Below, piece by piece: positions 62,001 through 64,000 of a stretch of 64,000 bases of DNA. Position 1 is the first letter of the stretch. Every line of letters begins with the position of its first letter. Source of the DNA: Apoda limacodes (Eukaryota > Arthropoda > Insecta > Lepidoptera > Limacodidae); assembly GCA_946406115.1 (NCBI GenBank), contig OX291557.1:4310501-4374500 (forward strand). The letters are read 5' to 3'. The notes below the pieces were generated by a model. It searched no databases, was not told where the DNA came from, and saw nothing but the letters and a program-made list of their open reading frames with translations. A program made the translations under genes and the position numbers.

Positions 62001-62819
62001 GCTGGAAGAGTCTTATGCCGATAACCAAATTTAGTGCGGGCGGAGCCGCTGGCAAAGTGTAGTATTTTATAAAAGAAGTTCTCGTCATAAAAATACTAAT
62101 TTGCTTCCTTGTAATACAATCTACTATTTTATCACACTTACTCGAAAACAGTGTCATTACGTGCAGGTAAAATTGGTGTTAAGACCTTAATTAGTCCCAC
62201 GGGCTTTTTCTTTGTAAATTTTACTTTTCTCAGCTTAAAGCAAAGCGCGCGTTTCTAGAAAAGAAATCCGGGAGGTAATGACGCGCCTATTCTATCCAAT
62301 ATGAATAAAAGCTGTCTGGTCAAAATATGTAGTACGAGCACACTACAAGCGAGCAATTACAAGTTTTAACTTTTACCAAAATATTTAATTCATAAACTGT
62401 TTAAGTCTTCCATCTGGTTGTGGCCTTGTTTTCTCTACTTCTATTCCCGCCATTTCAATTGTGTTTTGGTGAGTTTATTTATTTATTCGACCCTATACTT
62501 TTATTTATTTTTAATGTGACATTGTCTGTTAATACGGGTGGTACGGAAATTACAAACTCGATTCATTAAATCCTTCGGCCTTCAGCCTTAAGCTTCTAAA
62601 TAGCCTATCGCTAGTAATTTTCACCTAACCACCCTTAATACACAATGTACTATATTGTGTTAGGTATATATTTTAAGACACATTATAAATGTGCACCCAC
62701 CCCTTTTACAGGCAAGAATTTATGCGAGATCGATGAAGGTTTCATTCGGTCGCTCGCGCACTGCGTGCCGTGGGCAGCGAGAGGAGGAAAGTCTGGATCC
62801 ACGTTTTGTAAGACGAAAG
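24862..62819 (+). CDS. PIKfyve: PIKfyve/Fab1 phosphatidylinositol 3-phosphate 5-kinase (partial; kinase domain continues past window)
   Basis: Converts PI3P to PI(3,5)P2 on endosomes and lysosomes. Exons read: 24862-25173, 29382-29550, 30013-30146, 31078-31244, 34988-35071, 36138-36277, 37594-37692, 37861-37917, 38925-39105, 39786-39906, 40368-40476, 40574-40826, 42174-42907, 43059-43262, 43549-43666, 43919-44114, 45083-45214, 46424-46514, 47202-47401, 47990-48108, 49990-50118, 50759-50884, 51213-51269, 51374-51433, 52976-53058, 53285-53409, 53602-53716, 56495-56669, 62712-62819. About 1,530 residues are seen; Fab1 proteins are roughly 1,800-2,100. Order: N-terminus, FYVE, DEP, Cpn60/TCP1-like, Cys-rich CHK-homology, linker, kinase start. 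Phases agree except at exons 8/9 and 14/15, and exon 13 shifts frame several times. Whether the gene is expressed intact depends on whether those are assembly errors. Confidence 0.9.
25302..25420 (+). repeat. Repeat copy without insertions (empty-site paralogue of 1233-6380)
   Basis: AACCTTTTCTATGGCAGTGT, then ACAGAATTCAACTTGATAGT, then a stretch ending CTTTACTTCCTCGTTGCAAT. The same string occurs in pieces at 1233-1260, 4489-4508 and 6305-6375, split by the MULE and by the AGTT-flanked element. Sits in PIKfyve intron 1. Confidence 0.7.
25735..28300 (+). mobile_element. RTE-type LINE, 5'-truncated, long intact ORF
   Basis: An unbroken 832-codon frame (25738-28236), then a short AT-rich 3' UTR and a simple-repeat tail (TTTATTTATTTTATTTTATT), as in RTE elements. 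It begins inside the endonuclease domain, so the 5' portion is missing. In PIKfyve intron 1, sense orientation. Confidence 0.9.
25738..28236 (+). CDS. RTE-clade endonuclease/reverse transcriptase (N-terminally truncated)
   Basis: End of an AP-like endonuclease at residues ~45-130 (NGQRLAEFLMENNLYLMNSK, KWTWVSPDGKTRNEIDYIL). A long charged linker follows. RT begins with KAPGPDMIYNELLK (~345), then ISHIILIHKKGSKEDVNNYR (~395), NRICKKIDENQPEEQAGFR, AFIDYNKAFDSLNH (motif A Asp, ~480), GVRQGDPISPKIF (motif B, ~535) and LRFADDLILFEEN (catalytic FADD, ~575). The C-terminus has PCVTYGCETWSLT, KWRWTGHLMRSS and GRQYRRWEDELKLTAGPNW, typical of RTE. There is no stop in 2.5 kb, so the insertion is probably young. 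The annotated ATG is just the first Met; homology starts about 35 residues in. Confidence 0.9.
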   Translation: MFKMFLCLKQNSHKSIEYKVVKRSVIIFDSILDTHSPRIILALNLISVNGQRLAEFLMENNLYLMNSKFKKKTKRKWTWVSPDGKTRNEIDYILSNNPKTFADVDIIQNLNFNTNHRMVRGTLLPKNIKKSRKHIHKTTGKDFKHENLQEIKTKINSLAKNETYKTLHITEQYNSLELQLTSSVSNIQHGKNKSKKLSDKTLKLLAERKEMIQEDKKGNLRKINKLSKQIREHIRNDQRSKRLRTLEHYIEKSGGTRKALKVLREKNDWIPKLKKAEKSFTQRKDILETTTDFYKTLYSDQSKQINYETNANNKNEVINPSEYSTQDKEPDILQCEVEKAIRSQKLDKAPGPDMIYNELLKGTIEEISPLLTDIFNKIVNTGIIPQQWNISHIILIHKKGSKEDVNNYRPISLMSNIYKIFSKVLLNRICKKIDENQPEEQAGFRTNYSTLDHIHTVKQIMEKYREYNLPLYTAFIDYNKAFDSLNHNYMWKCLQQMGINNVYLNLLKEIYNHSKAKIKLEKLGSTFQISKGVRQGDPISPKIFLVALEGIFRNISWNQVGININGRLLSHLRFADDLILFEENPKKLQVMIEMLTNESIKAGLTMNIEKTKVMTNSIKTEIKVNGKILEYVEEYVYLGQIISHEDQMSKEIHKRIANGWRKYWAMKEIMKSKAMNIGLKKKVFNICILPCVTYGCETWSLTQLHRKKLTTFQHAVERSMLGIKRKDKIRNTDIRRKTKLTDILIRIDEQKWRWTGHLMRSSSSSKNKWSNIVTHWYPRNGKRSRGRQYRRWEDELKLTAGPNWRRVALDRTQWKELEEAFAERHTVIRDIL
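28561..29166 (+). repeat. Lepidopteran interspersed repeat (GGGTTCCG type), copy 1
   Basis: Starts AAAACCGACCAATTGCGAGT..GAGGGTTCCATACC and ends ATAAGGGTTCCGTTTTTTGC then CTACGGAACCCTAAAAA. Contains the GGACAGACAGACAGACATGA stretch. Same family as 35548-35735 and 38248-38698. Non-coding, in PIKfyve intron 1. Confidence 0.75.
29382..30146 (+). CDS. PIKfyve: PIKfyve exons 2-3: FYVE zinc finger
   Basis: Exons 29382-29550 and 30013-30146. Shows the FYVE signature: WMPDD (WxxD motif), CYEC (first Cys pair), STLRRRHHCRVCGQIFCSRC (R(R/K)HHCR basic motif with zinc ligands) and, after the intron, GLRVCNYCCNVV (RVC motif and last Cys pair). All eight zinc ligands are present. This finger binds PI3P and targets the kinase to endosomes. 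The glycine codon is split across the intron and phases agree. Confidence 0.95.
30147..31077. other. PIKfyve intron 3
   Basis: AT-rich; no transposon or RNA recognised. Confidence 0.4.
31078..31244 (+). CDS. PIKfyve: PIKfyve exon 4: linker into DEP
   Basis: Reads VKFPDNTKHHMSNKSRDNFM ... SPKEVLQDVFRQLSFTLATQ. The last part is the start of the DEP domain. Ends phase 2 (CAT AG|GTACGT) and joins RYRLVKYNGVW in the next exon. Confidence 0.85.
31535..31765 (-). repeat. Helitron-like/MINE-type repeat (GCGGGCGGAGCCGC family), minus strand
   Basis: CTAGCTTCTGCCAGCGGCTT then CGCTCGCCC is the reversed 3' end of the family, followed by reversed TTTCAACTCAATCGGTCAAG body text. Matches in style the plus-strand copies at 56990-57306 and 61878-62065. 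Confidence 0.55.
31975..34935 (+). mobile_element. Decayed CR1/jockey-type LINE with (TTTGAC)n tail
   Basis: Endonuclease pieces at 32040-32480 (GGSLILVNKQLKFKERKD, VYKPPCAIYDNF, IIVCEDFNINIL, SDHCGQL across a stop). RT at 32980-33700 (SKVIPLFKSGSSTDPNNFRP, SKVFEKIILCQML, RKQFGFMKGRSTTDAGVAL, VFCDLSKAFDCVQHENLIRK), a ~50-residue deletion, then GVPQGS-like sequence and FADDTSLL near 33820. Post-RT at 33980-34230 (FLGITLDSKLQWGPYI) and an intact last stretch at 34436-34618. Many stops. Its 3' 500 bp is nearly identical to the insertion in the piggyBac at 19131-19622. Lies in PIKfyve intron 4. Confidence 0.85.
34988..36277 (+). CDS. PIKfyve: PIKfyve exons 5-6: DEP domain
   Basis: Exons 34988-35071 and 36138-36277. 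Reads YRLVKYNGVWRGCDILQWVM, then ANLMCEGLLGTGYIECVTD and HFADYALYKPI. W-x-G-x-D-(I/L)-L-x-W then a Leu-rich helix and a G-x-I turn is the DEP fold. The domain follows FYVE in animal PIKfyve; DEP domains usually aid membrane or protein contacts. Both junctions restore Arg codons. Confidence 0.92.
35548..35735 (+). repeat. Lepidopteran interspersed repeat (GGGTTCCG type), copy 2, truncated
   Basis: AAAATCGGCCAAGTGCGAGT..CGCGCACGAAGGGTTCCGTA; the body runs to AATACATCTTCTGTGAAAGT and then stops, lacking the 3' end. In PIKfyve intron 5. Confidence 0.75.
35810..36110 (-). mobile_element. RTE-type LINE 3' fragment, minus strand
   Basis: Minus strand reads GRPPTRWTDDLVKAVGSEWA then EDRPLWRHMEEAYDQQWTSS and a stop. 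This is the C-terminal GRxxxRWxDD(L)xxxxGxxWxRxAxDRxxWRxxxEAY motif of RTE/BovB-like ORFs. It differs from the RTE at 25735, so it is another family. Confidence 0.7.
36880..37080 (-). repeat. Helitron-like/MINE-type repeat fragment, minus strand
   Basis: TCAACGGCAACTCCTCAATT, GGACTCAAAACTATCTGCAT and ATTTCATCTTGATCGGTACA match, reversed, the body of the family of 57040-57300. Ends with TTTCGCATTTATAATATT. Confidence 0.5.
37366..37455 (+). repeat. LINE 3' tail fragment
   Basis: AACTTCTTGCCAGCTCTTTT, then GACGATTCAAATGTGTTCTT and a TTTGATTTGAGTTGA end. It resembles the 3' end of the LINE at 34750-34930 (GAGTTTCTTGCCGGATTCTT, GACGATTCAAAAGTGATTGT, TTTGACTTTGAC). Confidence 0.6.
37594..37917 (+). 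CDS. PIKfyve: PIKfyve exons 7-8: acidic linker
   Basis: Exons 37594-37692 (TDEGKKMIGSVSSYCLDLNL...) and 37861-37917 (EAKSSSSEEDDTPVSEHIE). Low-complexity, Ser/Glu-rich spacer between DEP and the chaperonin-like domain. Exon 8 ends in phase 1 but the next recognisable exon opens in phase 0, so a small exon (3n+2 bases) or an indel lies between. Confidence 0.75.
37922..38017. repeat. Tandem triplication, 32 bp period
   Basis: Three near-perfect copies of GTGTTAATAGGGATCAGTGA plus TATCTTGATATT, starting at 37922, 37954 and 37986, immediately after the exon 8 donor. Confidence 0.9.
38248..38698 (+). repeat. Lepidopteran interspersed repeat (GGGTTCCG type), copy 3, full length
   Basis: Starts AAAACCGGCCAAGTGCGAGT and CGCACGAAGGGTTCCGTACC, contains CAGACGGACGGACAGCGAAG and ends GGTTCCGCTAAATATACTCT..TATGGAACCCTAAAAA. 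In PIKfyve intron 8, so it crowds the interval where a missing exon may lie. Confidence 0.8.
38925..40826 (+). CDS. PIKfyve: PIKfyve exons 9-12: chaperonin (Cpn60/TCP1)-like domain
   Basis: Exons 38925-39105, 39786-39906, 40368-40476, 40574-40826. Reads SSAWLDVLYPLCQQAAEVIM; DMDVRNYVQVKKVSGASIKD and VVLTKNVTHR; ISNPTILLLDCSISYQRVEG; VLVKGSTAHVVQDALRRDGV; GVPKLGTCKNFY. This is the apical CCT-gamma-like domain of Fab1/PIKfyve, which mediates complex assembly with Vac14 and Fig4 in the family. Phases are 1, 2, 0 and 1 and fit. The donor of exon 9 (G|GTCACT) is weak. Confidence 0.9.
39190..39350. repeat. Possible MITE with TAACCAGAGGT ends
   Basis: CTGTAATAACCAGAGGTTGA near 39196 pairs with TTCCGACCTCTGGTTATAAC near 39331, about 150 bp overall. 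In PIKfyve intron 9. Confidence 0.45.
40827..42173. other. PIKfyve intron 12
   Basis: AT-rich, 1.35 kb. TGGTAAAAT-like and CCTCTCTGCGGGCTGCTCTC words occur but no element is recognised. Confidence 0.4.
42174..42907 (+). CDS. PIKfyve: PIKfyve exon 13: end of chaperonin-like domain and acidic linker, frame-broken
   Basis: Opens with (C)KTLMVLEGGAEPHLGCCILL then RGASLSELVRVKK, clearly family-like. At the A8 run (about 42268-42275) the frame must shift by one base to continue VAKFMLLACYNWKLEKAFLA and DIDALLPEPE. Two more shifts are needed near 42361-42395 to enter a long Asn/Asp-rich frame (SDDDRDLSSDHKNDVTNSEN ...) to about 42775, another near 42770 (KTDSDKNLSCGVPIRDFSDP) and another near 42840 (SVDDDVFLPKVETKLKADSH). 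It exits in the correct phase (GACAG|GTAAGT). No GT-AG introns explain the shifts. Either a run of indel errors in the assembly or true decay. Confidence 0.75.
43059..43262 (+). CDS. PIKfyve: PIKfyve exon 14
   Basis: Reads WSTDDVVLSMSPNVIIPAPF then LETEAGRKCPFRTYFLGPYS. Corresponds to the APYLxPFLLxEAGxxCPLRxYF region in animal PIKfyve. Phase 2 in and 2 out (TTAAG|GTAAGG). Confidence 0.88.
43549..43666 (+). CDS. PIKfyve: PIKfyve exon 15
   Basis: Reads ELHPFIKNPITSSIDDPALR then ALLAHFRATGGRI; the (L/Y)RxxGGRI motif is conserved in PIKfyve. The acceptor TATTCCAG|GAG enters in phase 0 while exon 14 leaves in phase 2, so one base appears missing at the junction. The exit (AAAC|GTAATT, phase 1) fits exon 16. 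Confidence 0.82.
43837..43910. repeat. (TA)n microsatellite at a splice acceptor
   Basis: About 70 bp of alternating TA with one TTTA break, ending only about 8 bases before the acceptor TCTTACAG of exon 16. The polypyrimidine tract is reduced to TCTT. Confidence 0.95.
43919..44114 (+). CDS. PIKfyve: PIKfyve exon 16
   Basis: Reads ECPLYNHPSVVKKIQKEAEI, then DPFSPENHQRLSLLLYSYSK and NVPDFCVNPW. The (N/E)HQRLxxLxxSxSxxSxNxPxxCVxPW pattern is the start of the conserved Cys-rich CHK-homology region. Ends TG|GTAAGT and joins to give Trp. Confidence 0.9.
44115..45082. other. PIKfyve intron 16
   Basis: Contains, at about 44745-44945, a repeat with TGTTTCGGAGGACACGTAAA, GGCCAGCGTGGTGGACTATA and AAGGAAAGGCCTGTGTCCCT, words typical of an RTE-related lepidopteran LINE/SINE 3' region. 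The rest is AT-rich. Confidence 0.5.
45083..47401 (+). CDS. PIKfyve: PIKfyve exons 17-19: Cys-rich CHK-homology region
   Basis: Exons 45083-45214, 46424-46514, 47202-47401. Reads MEMYGRHDISLGAFLHKYCF, KCSSTNCSVPMNQHVRR|FVHGDVCITIT, then VMWWSRCERCGVAGRARRLS, SLSLAQYVRLRAAAP and CPHPLHAHQHAFVSHLTTAC. The paired CxxC/CxxxxC and C-x-H Cys/His positions match the family, where the region contributes to interaction with Vac14 and Fig4. Exon 19 is strikingly GC-rich (about 70%) and Arg/Ala-rich compared with AT-rich neighbours. All phases fit. Confidence 0.9.
45314..45400 (-). repeat. SINE body fragment
   Basis: ACACAGTGCCACCTGGTCCC, AGCAAAGCTTGTACTATGGA, ACACCGTATACAAATACATA: same body as the tRNA-headed SINE at 63236-63480 but without the head. 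Confidence 0.6.
45420..45750 (-). mobile_element. tRNA-derived SINE, minus strand
   Basis: The minus-strand head at about 45745-45675 reads TTGGCTCAGTGGGTAATGAT (A-box-like) and ACGGTTCGAATCCCGAACAG (B box). The body holds CTGCATACTAAATTTCGTGT, GTTACCGAGATTCAG and a TA-rich run with CAAGAATTGCTCGTTTAAAG. Not a tRNA gene: there is no acceptor-stem pairing. Confidence 0.65.
46515..47201. other. PIKfyve intron 18 with (GT)n microsatellite
   Basis: A (GT)n run at about 47045-47092. The preceding 46550-46960 stretch has no stop for 300 bases in one frame but no recognised motif; a GTGTCGTGTCAGTCACGTGA word occurs near 46837. Confidence 0.4.
47990..48108 (+). CDS. PIKfyve: PIKfyve exon 20
   Basis: Reads YSKISTCDIQLPPDVISVKY then DALIAQLNDLMHK. 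Equivalent to the (Y)SPIxLxEVxLPP start of the post-CHK helical region. Phase 2 in, 1 out. Confidence 0.85.
48109..49989. other. PIKfyve intron 20
   Basis: 1.9 kb. 49000-49180 is a degenerate GGGTTCCG-type repeat (TGTACCAAGTTTTAACTTAA, GTTAAGGGTTTTCATTCGGA, CATCCTAAAAAC). 49470-49562 is a LINE 3' tail (AATGTTCATAGAAACCCATT, TTTTGAATTTGAC). About 49600-49760 has Helitron-like/MINE-type words (CGACTCGACCGATTAACCTA). Otherwise nothing. Confidence 0.45.
49990..51433 (+). CDS. PIKfyve: PIKfyve exons 21-24: helical region and linker
   Basis: Exons 49990-50118, 50759-50884, 51213-51269, 51374-51433. Reads GHETFSSLTESEADKDYQLF KVHMEHIHLALTSANLQDND, split here, then RNLWSVSDRIIFGEKMLRDA, the acidic VEEKSDVEELATENSNESS and TTYVFSSDSSGKDNEKEQS. 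All four introns are phase 1. The first two exons are helix-rich and family-like; the rest is low-complexity linker. Confidence 0.8.
51434..52975. other. PIKfyve intron 24
   Basis: 1.5 kb. It holds an exon-like block on the minus strand at 51671-51788 (open in one frame, bounded by AG and GTTAGT; see findings) and a GC-richer stretch at 51900-52480 with CACGCGCGACCAGGAACGTA. No known element identified. Confidence 0.4.
52976..53716 (+). CDS. PIKfyve: PIKfyve exons 25-27
   Basis: Exons 52976-53058 (EEEEEKGDKKTVKQVLSQLL TNNQPSNQ, split), 53285-53409 (GLIPVVVMAGEIGSVIAATL ASVTYQ) and 53602-53716 (NSQTEQEDIENSTSGGKDKA...). KQVLSQLL...GLIPVVV..GEIGSVIA.TL.S matches the conserved (L)xxLLPG...xPVxxxExEPSSIIAxxLxS block that precedes the kinase domain. 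Phases 1, 0, 2 and 0 fit. Confidence 0.88.
53925..54090 (-). repeat. Direct repeat copy 1
   Basis: CTAGTGACTTATAAAGTCCT, AGAAATACAATATAAA, GCGACTCCCTGAAGGTTAGA: matches 54590-54745 at about 80-85% by eye. Likely a SINE/LINE body read on the minus strand. Confidence 0.65.
54440..54535 (-). mobile_element. tRNA-like SINE head, minus strand
   Basis: Minus strand reads CCTCGATACCTCAATTGGTA GAGCACTTATACGG (split; A-box-like) and TGCAGGTTTAAGTCCTGG (B-box-like). Lies between two copies of a shared body. No full cloverleaf, so not a tRNA gene. Confidence 0.5.
54590..54745 (-). repeat. Direct repeat copy 2
   Basis: CTAGTGACTCATAAAGTCCT and TGTGACTCCCTGAAGGTAAG; partner of 53925-54090. Confidence 0.65.
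56495..56669 (+). CDS. PIKfyve: PIKfyve exon 28: start of kinase module
   Basis: Reads DGLMCRVYYAVQFQKLRHML MAGLSSNP, split, then CGCEDGREKAD. CxxYYAxxFxxLR matches the (F)YCRLYYAxxFHxMR segment at the N-lobe edge of the PIPK fold. Phase 0 in, 1 out. Confidence 0.9.
56990..57306 (+). repeat. Helitron-like/MINE-type repeat, full-looking copy
   Basis: Starts CTACTAATATTATAAACGTG, body AACCACTAGAGGGATCGGGA, ends GGGCGGGCGGAGCCGCTGGC AAAAGC (split). The GC hairpin near the 3' end (GCGGGCGGAGCCGC) is typical of a common lepidopteran repeat often assigned to Helitron-like elements. Confidence 0.6.
57404..57450 (+). repeat. Harbinger left terminal inverted repeat
   Basis: CACCCATATTCTTAGTCGTT followed by TCCTCGAAACTTCCTCCACT; pairs with 61828-61874. 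Confidence 0.85.
57638..58775 (+). CDS. PIF/Harbinger transposase (HARBI1-like), two exons, intact
   Basis: Exons 57638-57913 and 58008-58775 (donor CAA|GTAAGT, acceptor TTCTGATTGCAG) give 347 aa, the size of HARBI1-type proteins (~350). N-terminal helical region with FRFSKETV-like YRFSKETVMNIILPLL and VLIALRFYATGNFQ. DDE_Tnp_4 core: FPGVIGAIDCTHIPI (first Asp, ~residue 160), WPGSVHDSRIF, GVLVGDSGYAQTSYM (second Asp, ~225) and ARE-type IIERFNGVWKRKFACL (Glu, ~270), then CAVLHNICI. All catalytic residues are present and there is no stop, so it may be functional. Confidence 0.92.
59534..61240 (-). CDS. Harbinger-associated Myb/SANT-like DNA-binding protein, six exons
   Basis: Minus-strand exons 61067-61240, 60531-60771, 60265-60348, 60036-60089, 59872-59937 and 59534-59781; all junctions are GT-AG and phase-consistent, about 288 aa. 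N-terminus MSGRQIFSESEKLILQELII, AVKKLAWVRLTEEYNSTGSN and RTEAQLKKCWDNMKTRKKSV form the trihelix/MADF-like Myb/SANT domain (Trp-spaced helices). A disordered middle follows, then a C-terminal coiled coil (KLQKREEDLHQLKLKEQEWL). In PIF/Harbinger transposons such a protein binds the ends and carries the transposase into the nucleus. The ATG at 61240 is chosen because family members start just before this helix. Confidence 0.85.
61828..61874 (-). repeat. Harbinger right terminal inverted repeat
   Basis: On the minus strand CACCCATATTCTAAGTCGTA then TCCTCGAAACTGCCTCCACT; pairs with 57404-57450. Confidence 0.85.
62712..62819 (+). CDS. PIKfyve: PIKfyve exon 29: kinase domain N-lobe
   Basis: Reads CEIDEGFIRSLAHCVPWAAR then GGKSGSTFCKTK. 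FIRSLxxCxPWxARGGKSGxxFxxT is the glycine-rich nucleotide-binding region of the PIKfyve kinase domain. Phase 1 in (AGC) and ends AAAG|GTAACA. The following kinase exons are right of position 64000. Confidence 0.95.
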
Positions 62820-63235
62820 GTAACAACATGTCGAGAAATCCCACCCCATAACTTGATTGGGTACACTTAAGGTTACTCTAGGATCATTTTGGACGTTTTG
62901 CTTATTGGAGGTTTAGCTTTTTATGTGTCATGTGTTTTGATCTGAAAGCATTTTCGCACAGTTGTTTAATTGCTCTTAGCGGTGCGGTCACTACTTTTAA
63001 GTGGAACAGAAACATATATTTTAATAGTTTTTTAACTGAATCTTGTTAGAGGTACCTACTTAATGTTGGTAATTTTTCTCAATAAGTTTTCTTATTATAT
63101 TTGTTTTAATTGGTTTGTGGTTGTTTTGTGTCATTGTTCTCTATCACCCGGTAATAATTACCGAATATATACCAAAATGTGATAAATATTAATAAAGTAA
63201 CTGAAATATAAGATAAATTTTTTTTTTGGACATTT

Positions 63236-63480
63236 CACACAGCGCCATCTGGCCCCAAACTAAGCAGAGCTTGTGTTATGGGTGTCAGACAACGGATACA
63301 GATACATATATATTACTTTTTTTTTGTAAATACATACATATTATACATAAATACACCCAGACTCAATTCAAACACAAATGTTATTTATCACATTAGTGTT
63401 TGTCCAATGCGGAAATCGAACCCACACCCTCTGCGCAGCAGTCGGCAACACAACCAACTAGGCTGCGAGGGAGTACTTTT
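63236..63480 (-). mobile_element. tRNA-derived SINE, minus strand
   Basis: The minus-strand head at about 63470-63395 reads CAGCCTAGTTGGTTGTGTTG (A-box-like) and GTGTGGGTTCGATTTCCGCA (B box). The body contains CAGCGCCATCTGGCCCCAAA and GGTGTCAGACAACGGATACA on the plus strand, a common lepidopteran SINE. Same family as 45314-45400. Confidence 0.7.
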
Positions 63481-63689
63481 TATTATCTCGCAATCGATGG
63501 TAAAAATTAGAGCATACAACACTGCTGCTTCGGTGCTCTCGGGATCCAACTTAGTCCCTCGAATTAAATTCTTTTTTTCTTTCACTTGTATAATCTACTA
63601 TTGTCTATCTCATCTTTCCTCTCCTGAATGAGTTATTTAATATACGACTAAACCTTCTTTAAACTGTCTAAAGATAAGGTTGTCAGTTC

Positions 63690-63905
63690 TGTTATTCACA
63701 CGAATATTATAAATGCGAAAAATGTTACTCAATAGTTGAAGAGACGGAGAAGCGGATAAGGACATATGCTCTTTTTAATTCAAACAATTTAAAAGTTCCC
63801 TTGGGGATTACAACAACCCAAGCTGCAAGCTACGGCTATAGCTTGCTGTAGTAAACTTTTTTTATAGAAATCCCACGTCAATAACCTAATTTAACGCACA
63901 AAAAT
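63690..63905 (+). repeat. Helitron-like/MINE-type repeat fragment
   Basis: ACACGAATATTATAAATGCG at the start and CCCACGTCAATAACCTAATT near the end match the family of 56990-57306; the GC hairpin end is missing. Confidence 0.5.
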
Positions 63906-64000
63906 GTCACAGCCACGTCTTCGTATTTATTTTTGAAATTGAAGTTGAAATAATATACAAGATTAACTGCTGAGTTTCTTGCCGGTTCTTCTTGGTAGTA

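Larger units (their letters stand above)
57307..62065 (+). repeat. Second Helitron-like/MINE-type copy, split by the Harbinger element
   Basis: Left part 57307-57403 (TATAAATTTCACAAATGCGA, CACTCGACGGATCGGGATAA). Right part 61878-62065 (CAGGCTACTCTTCATCCCGT, CCGATAACCAAATTTAGTGC GGGCGGAGCCGCTGGCAAAG, split). Removing 57404-61877 restores one copy in register with 56990-57306, confirming the Harbinger ends. Confidence 0.7.
62820..64000. other. PIKfyve intron 29 (incomplete)
   Basis: AT-rich with a SINE (63236-63480), a Helitron-like repeat fragment (63690-63905) and a LINE 3' tail at the very edge (63968-64000, TGAGTTTCTTGCCGGTTCTT). No further PIKfyve exon was found. Confidence 0.5.

Noticed and set aside
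63395..63470. tRNA gene on the minus strand
   Set aside because: Same reason: the tRNA-like head of a SINE with the known body attached.

Overview
The window is an insect nuclear genome segment, almost certainly from a moth or butterfly. It is AT-rich, its genes are split by introns, and it is crowded with transposable elements of kinds typical of Lepidoptera: jockey-like and RTE-like LINEs, BEL/Pao, piggyBac, PIF/Harbinger, a Mutator-like element, tRNA-headed SINEs, the interspersed repeat ending in GGGTTCCG / CGGAACCCTAAAAA, and the repeat ending in GCGGGCGGAGCCGCTGGCAA. No bacterial-type operon, CRISPR array or rRNA is visible.

Three host genes can be reconstructed exon by exon. (1) Positions 1-6924 (+) hold the last two coding exons of an AARSD1-type alanyl-tRNA editing protein, separated by a 6.6 kb intron with a stack of nested transposons. 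(2) Positions 8154-11916 (-) hold a complete four-exon gene for ER membrane protein complex subunit 8/9 (214 aa), tail-to-tail with AARSD1. (3) Positions 24862 to beyond 62819 (+) hold the PIKfyve/Fab1 phosphatidylinositol 3-phosphate 5-kinase gene, head-to-head with EMC8/9. At least 29 exons are visible: N-terminus, FYVE finger, DEP domain, chaperonin-like domain, cysteine-rich region and the first kinase-domain exon. The rest of the kinase lies past the right edge. Unlike the clean exons around it, the exon at 42174-42907 changes reading frame several times.

Between the two divergent genes (about 12-24.6 kb) lie mostly transposons: a LINE split in two, rearranged BEL/Pao pol pieces, a piggyBac element bounded by TTAA with an in-frame LINE insertion in its transposase, and a jockey-like copy. 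A similar ~85 bp GC-rich block lies a few hundred bases upstream of both the EMC8/9 and PIKfyve start codons, in the same orientation relative to each gene.

The PIKfyve introns carry an RTE-type LINE with an unbroken 832-codon frame, a decayed CR1/jockey-type LINE and an apparently complete PIF/Harbinger element (57404-61874). The Harbinger element has TTA target duplications, terminal inverted repeats, a 347-aa transposase and a convergent six-exon Myb/SANT-like protein gene.

I see no clear new biochemical system. The strongest leads are the intact two-gene Harbinger element, the shared upstream block of the divergent genes, the frame-broken PIKfyve exon, and an unusually readable transposon stratigraphy with target duplications and an empty-site paralogue. 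All calls are from reading the sequence; no database search was run.
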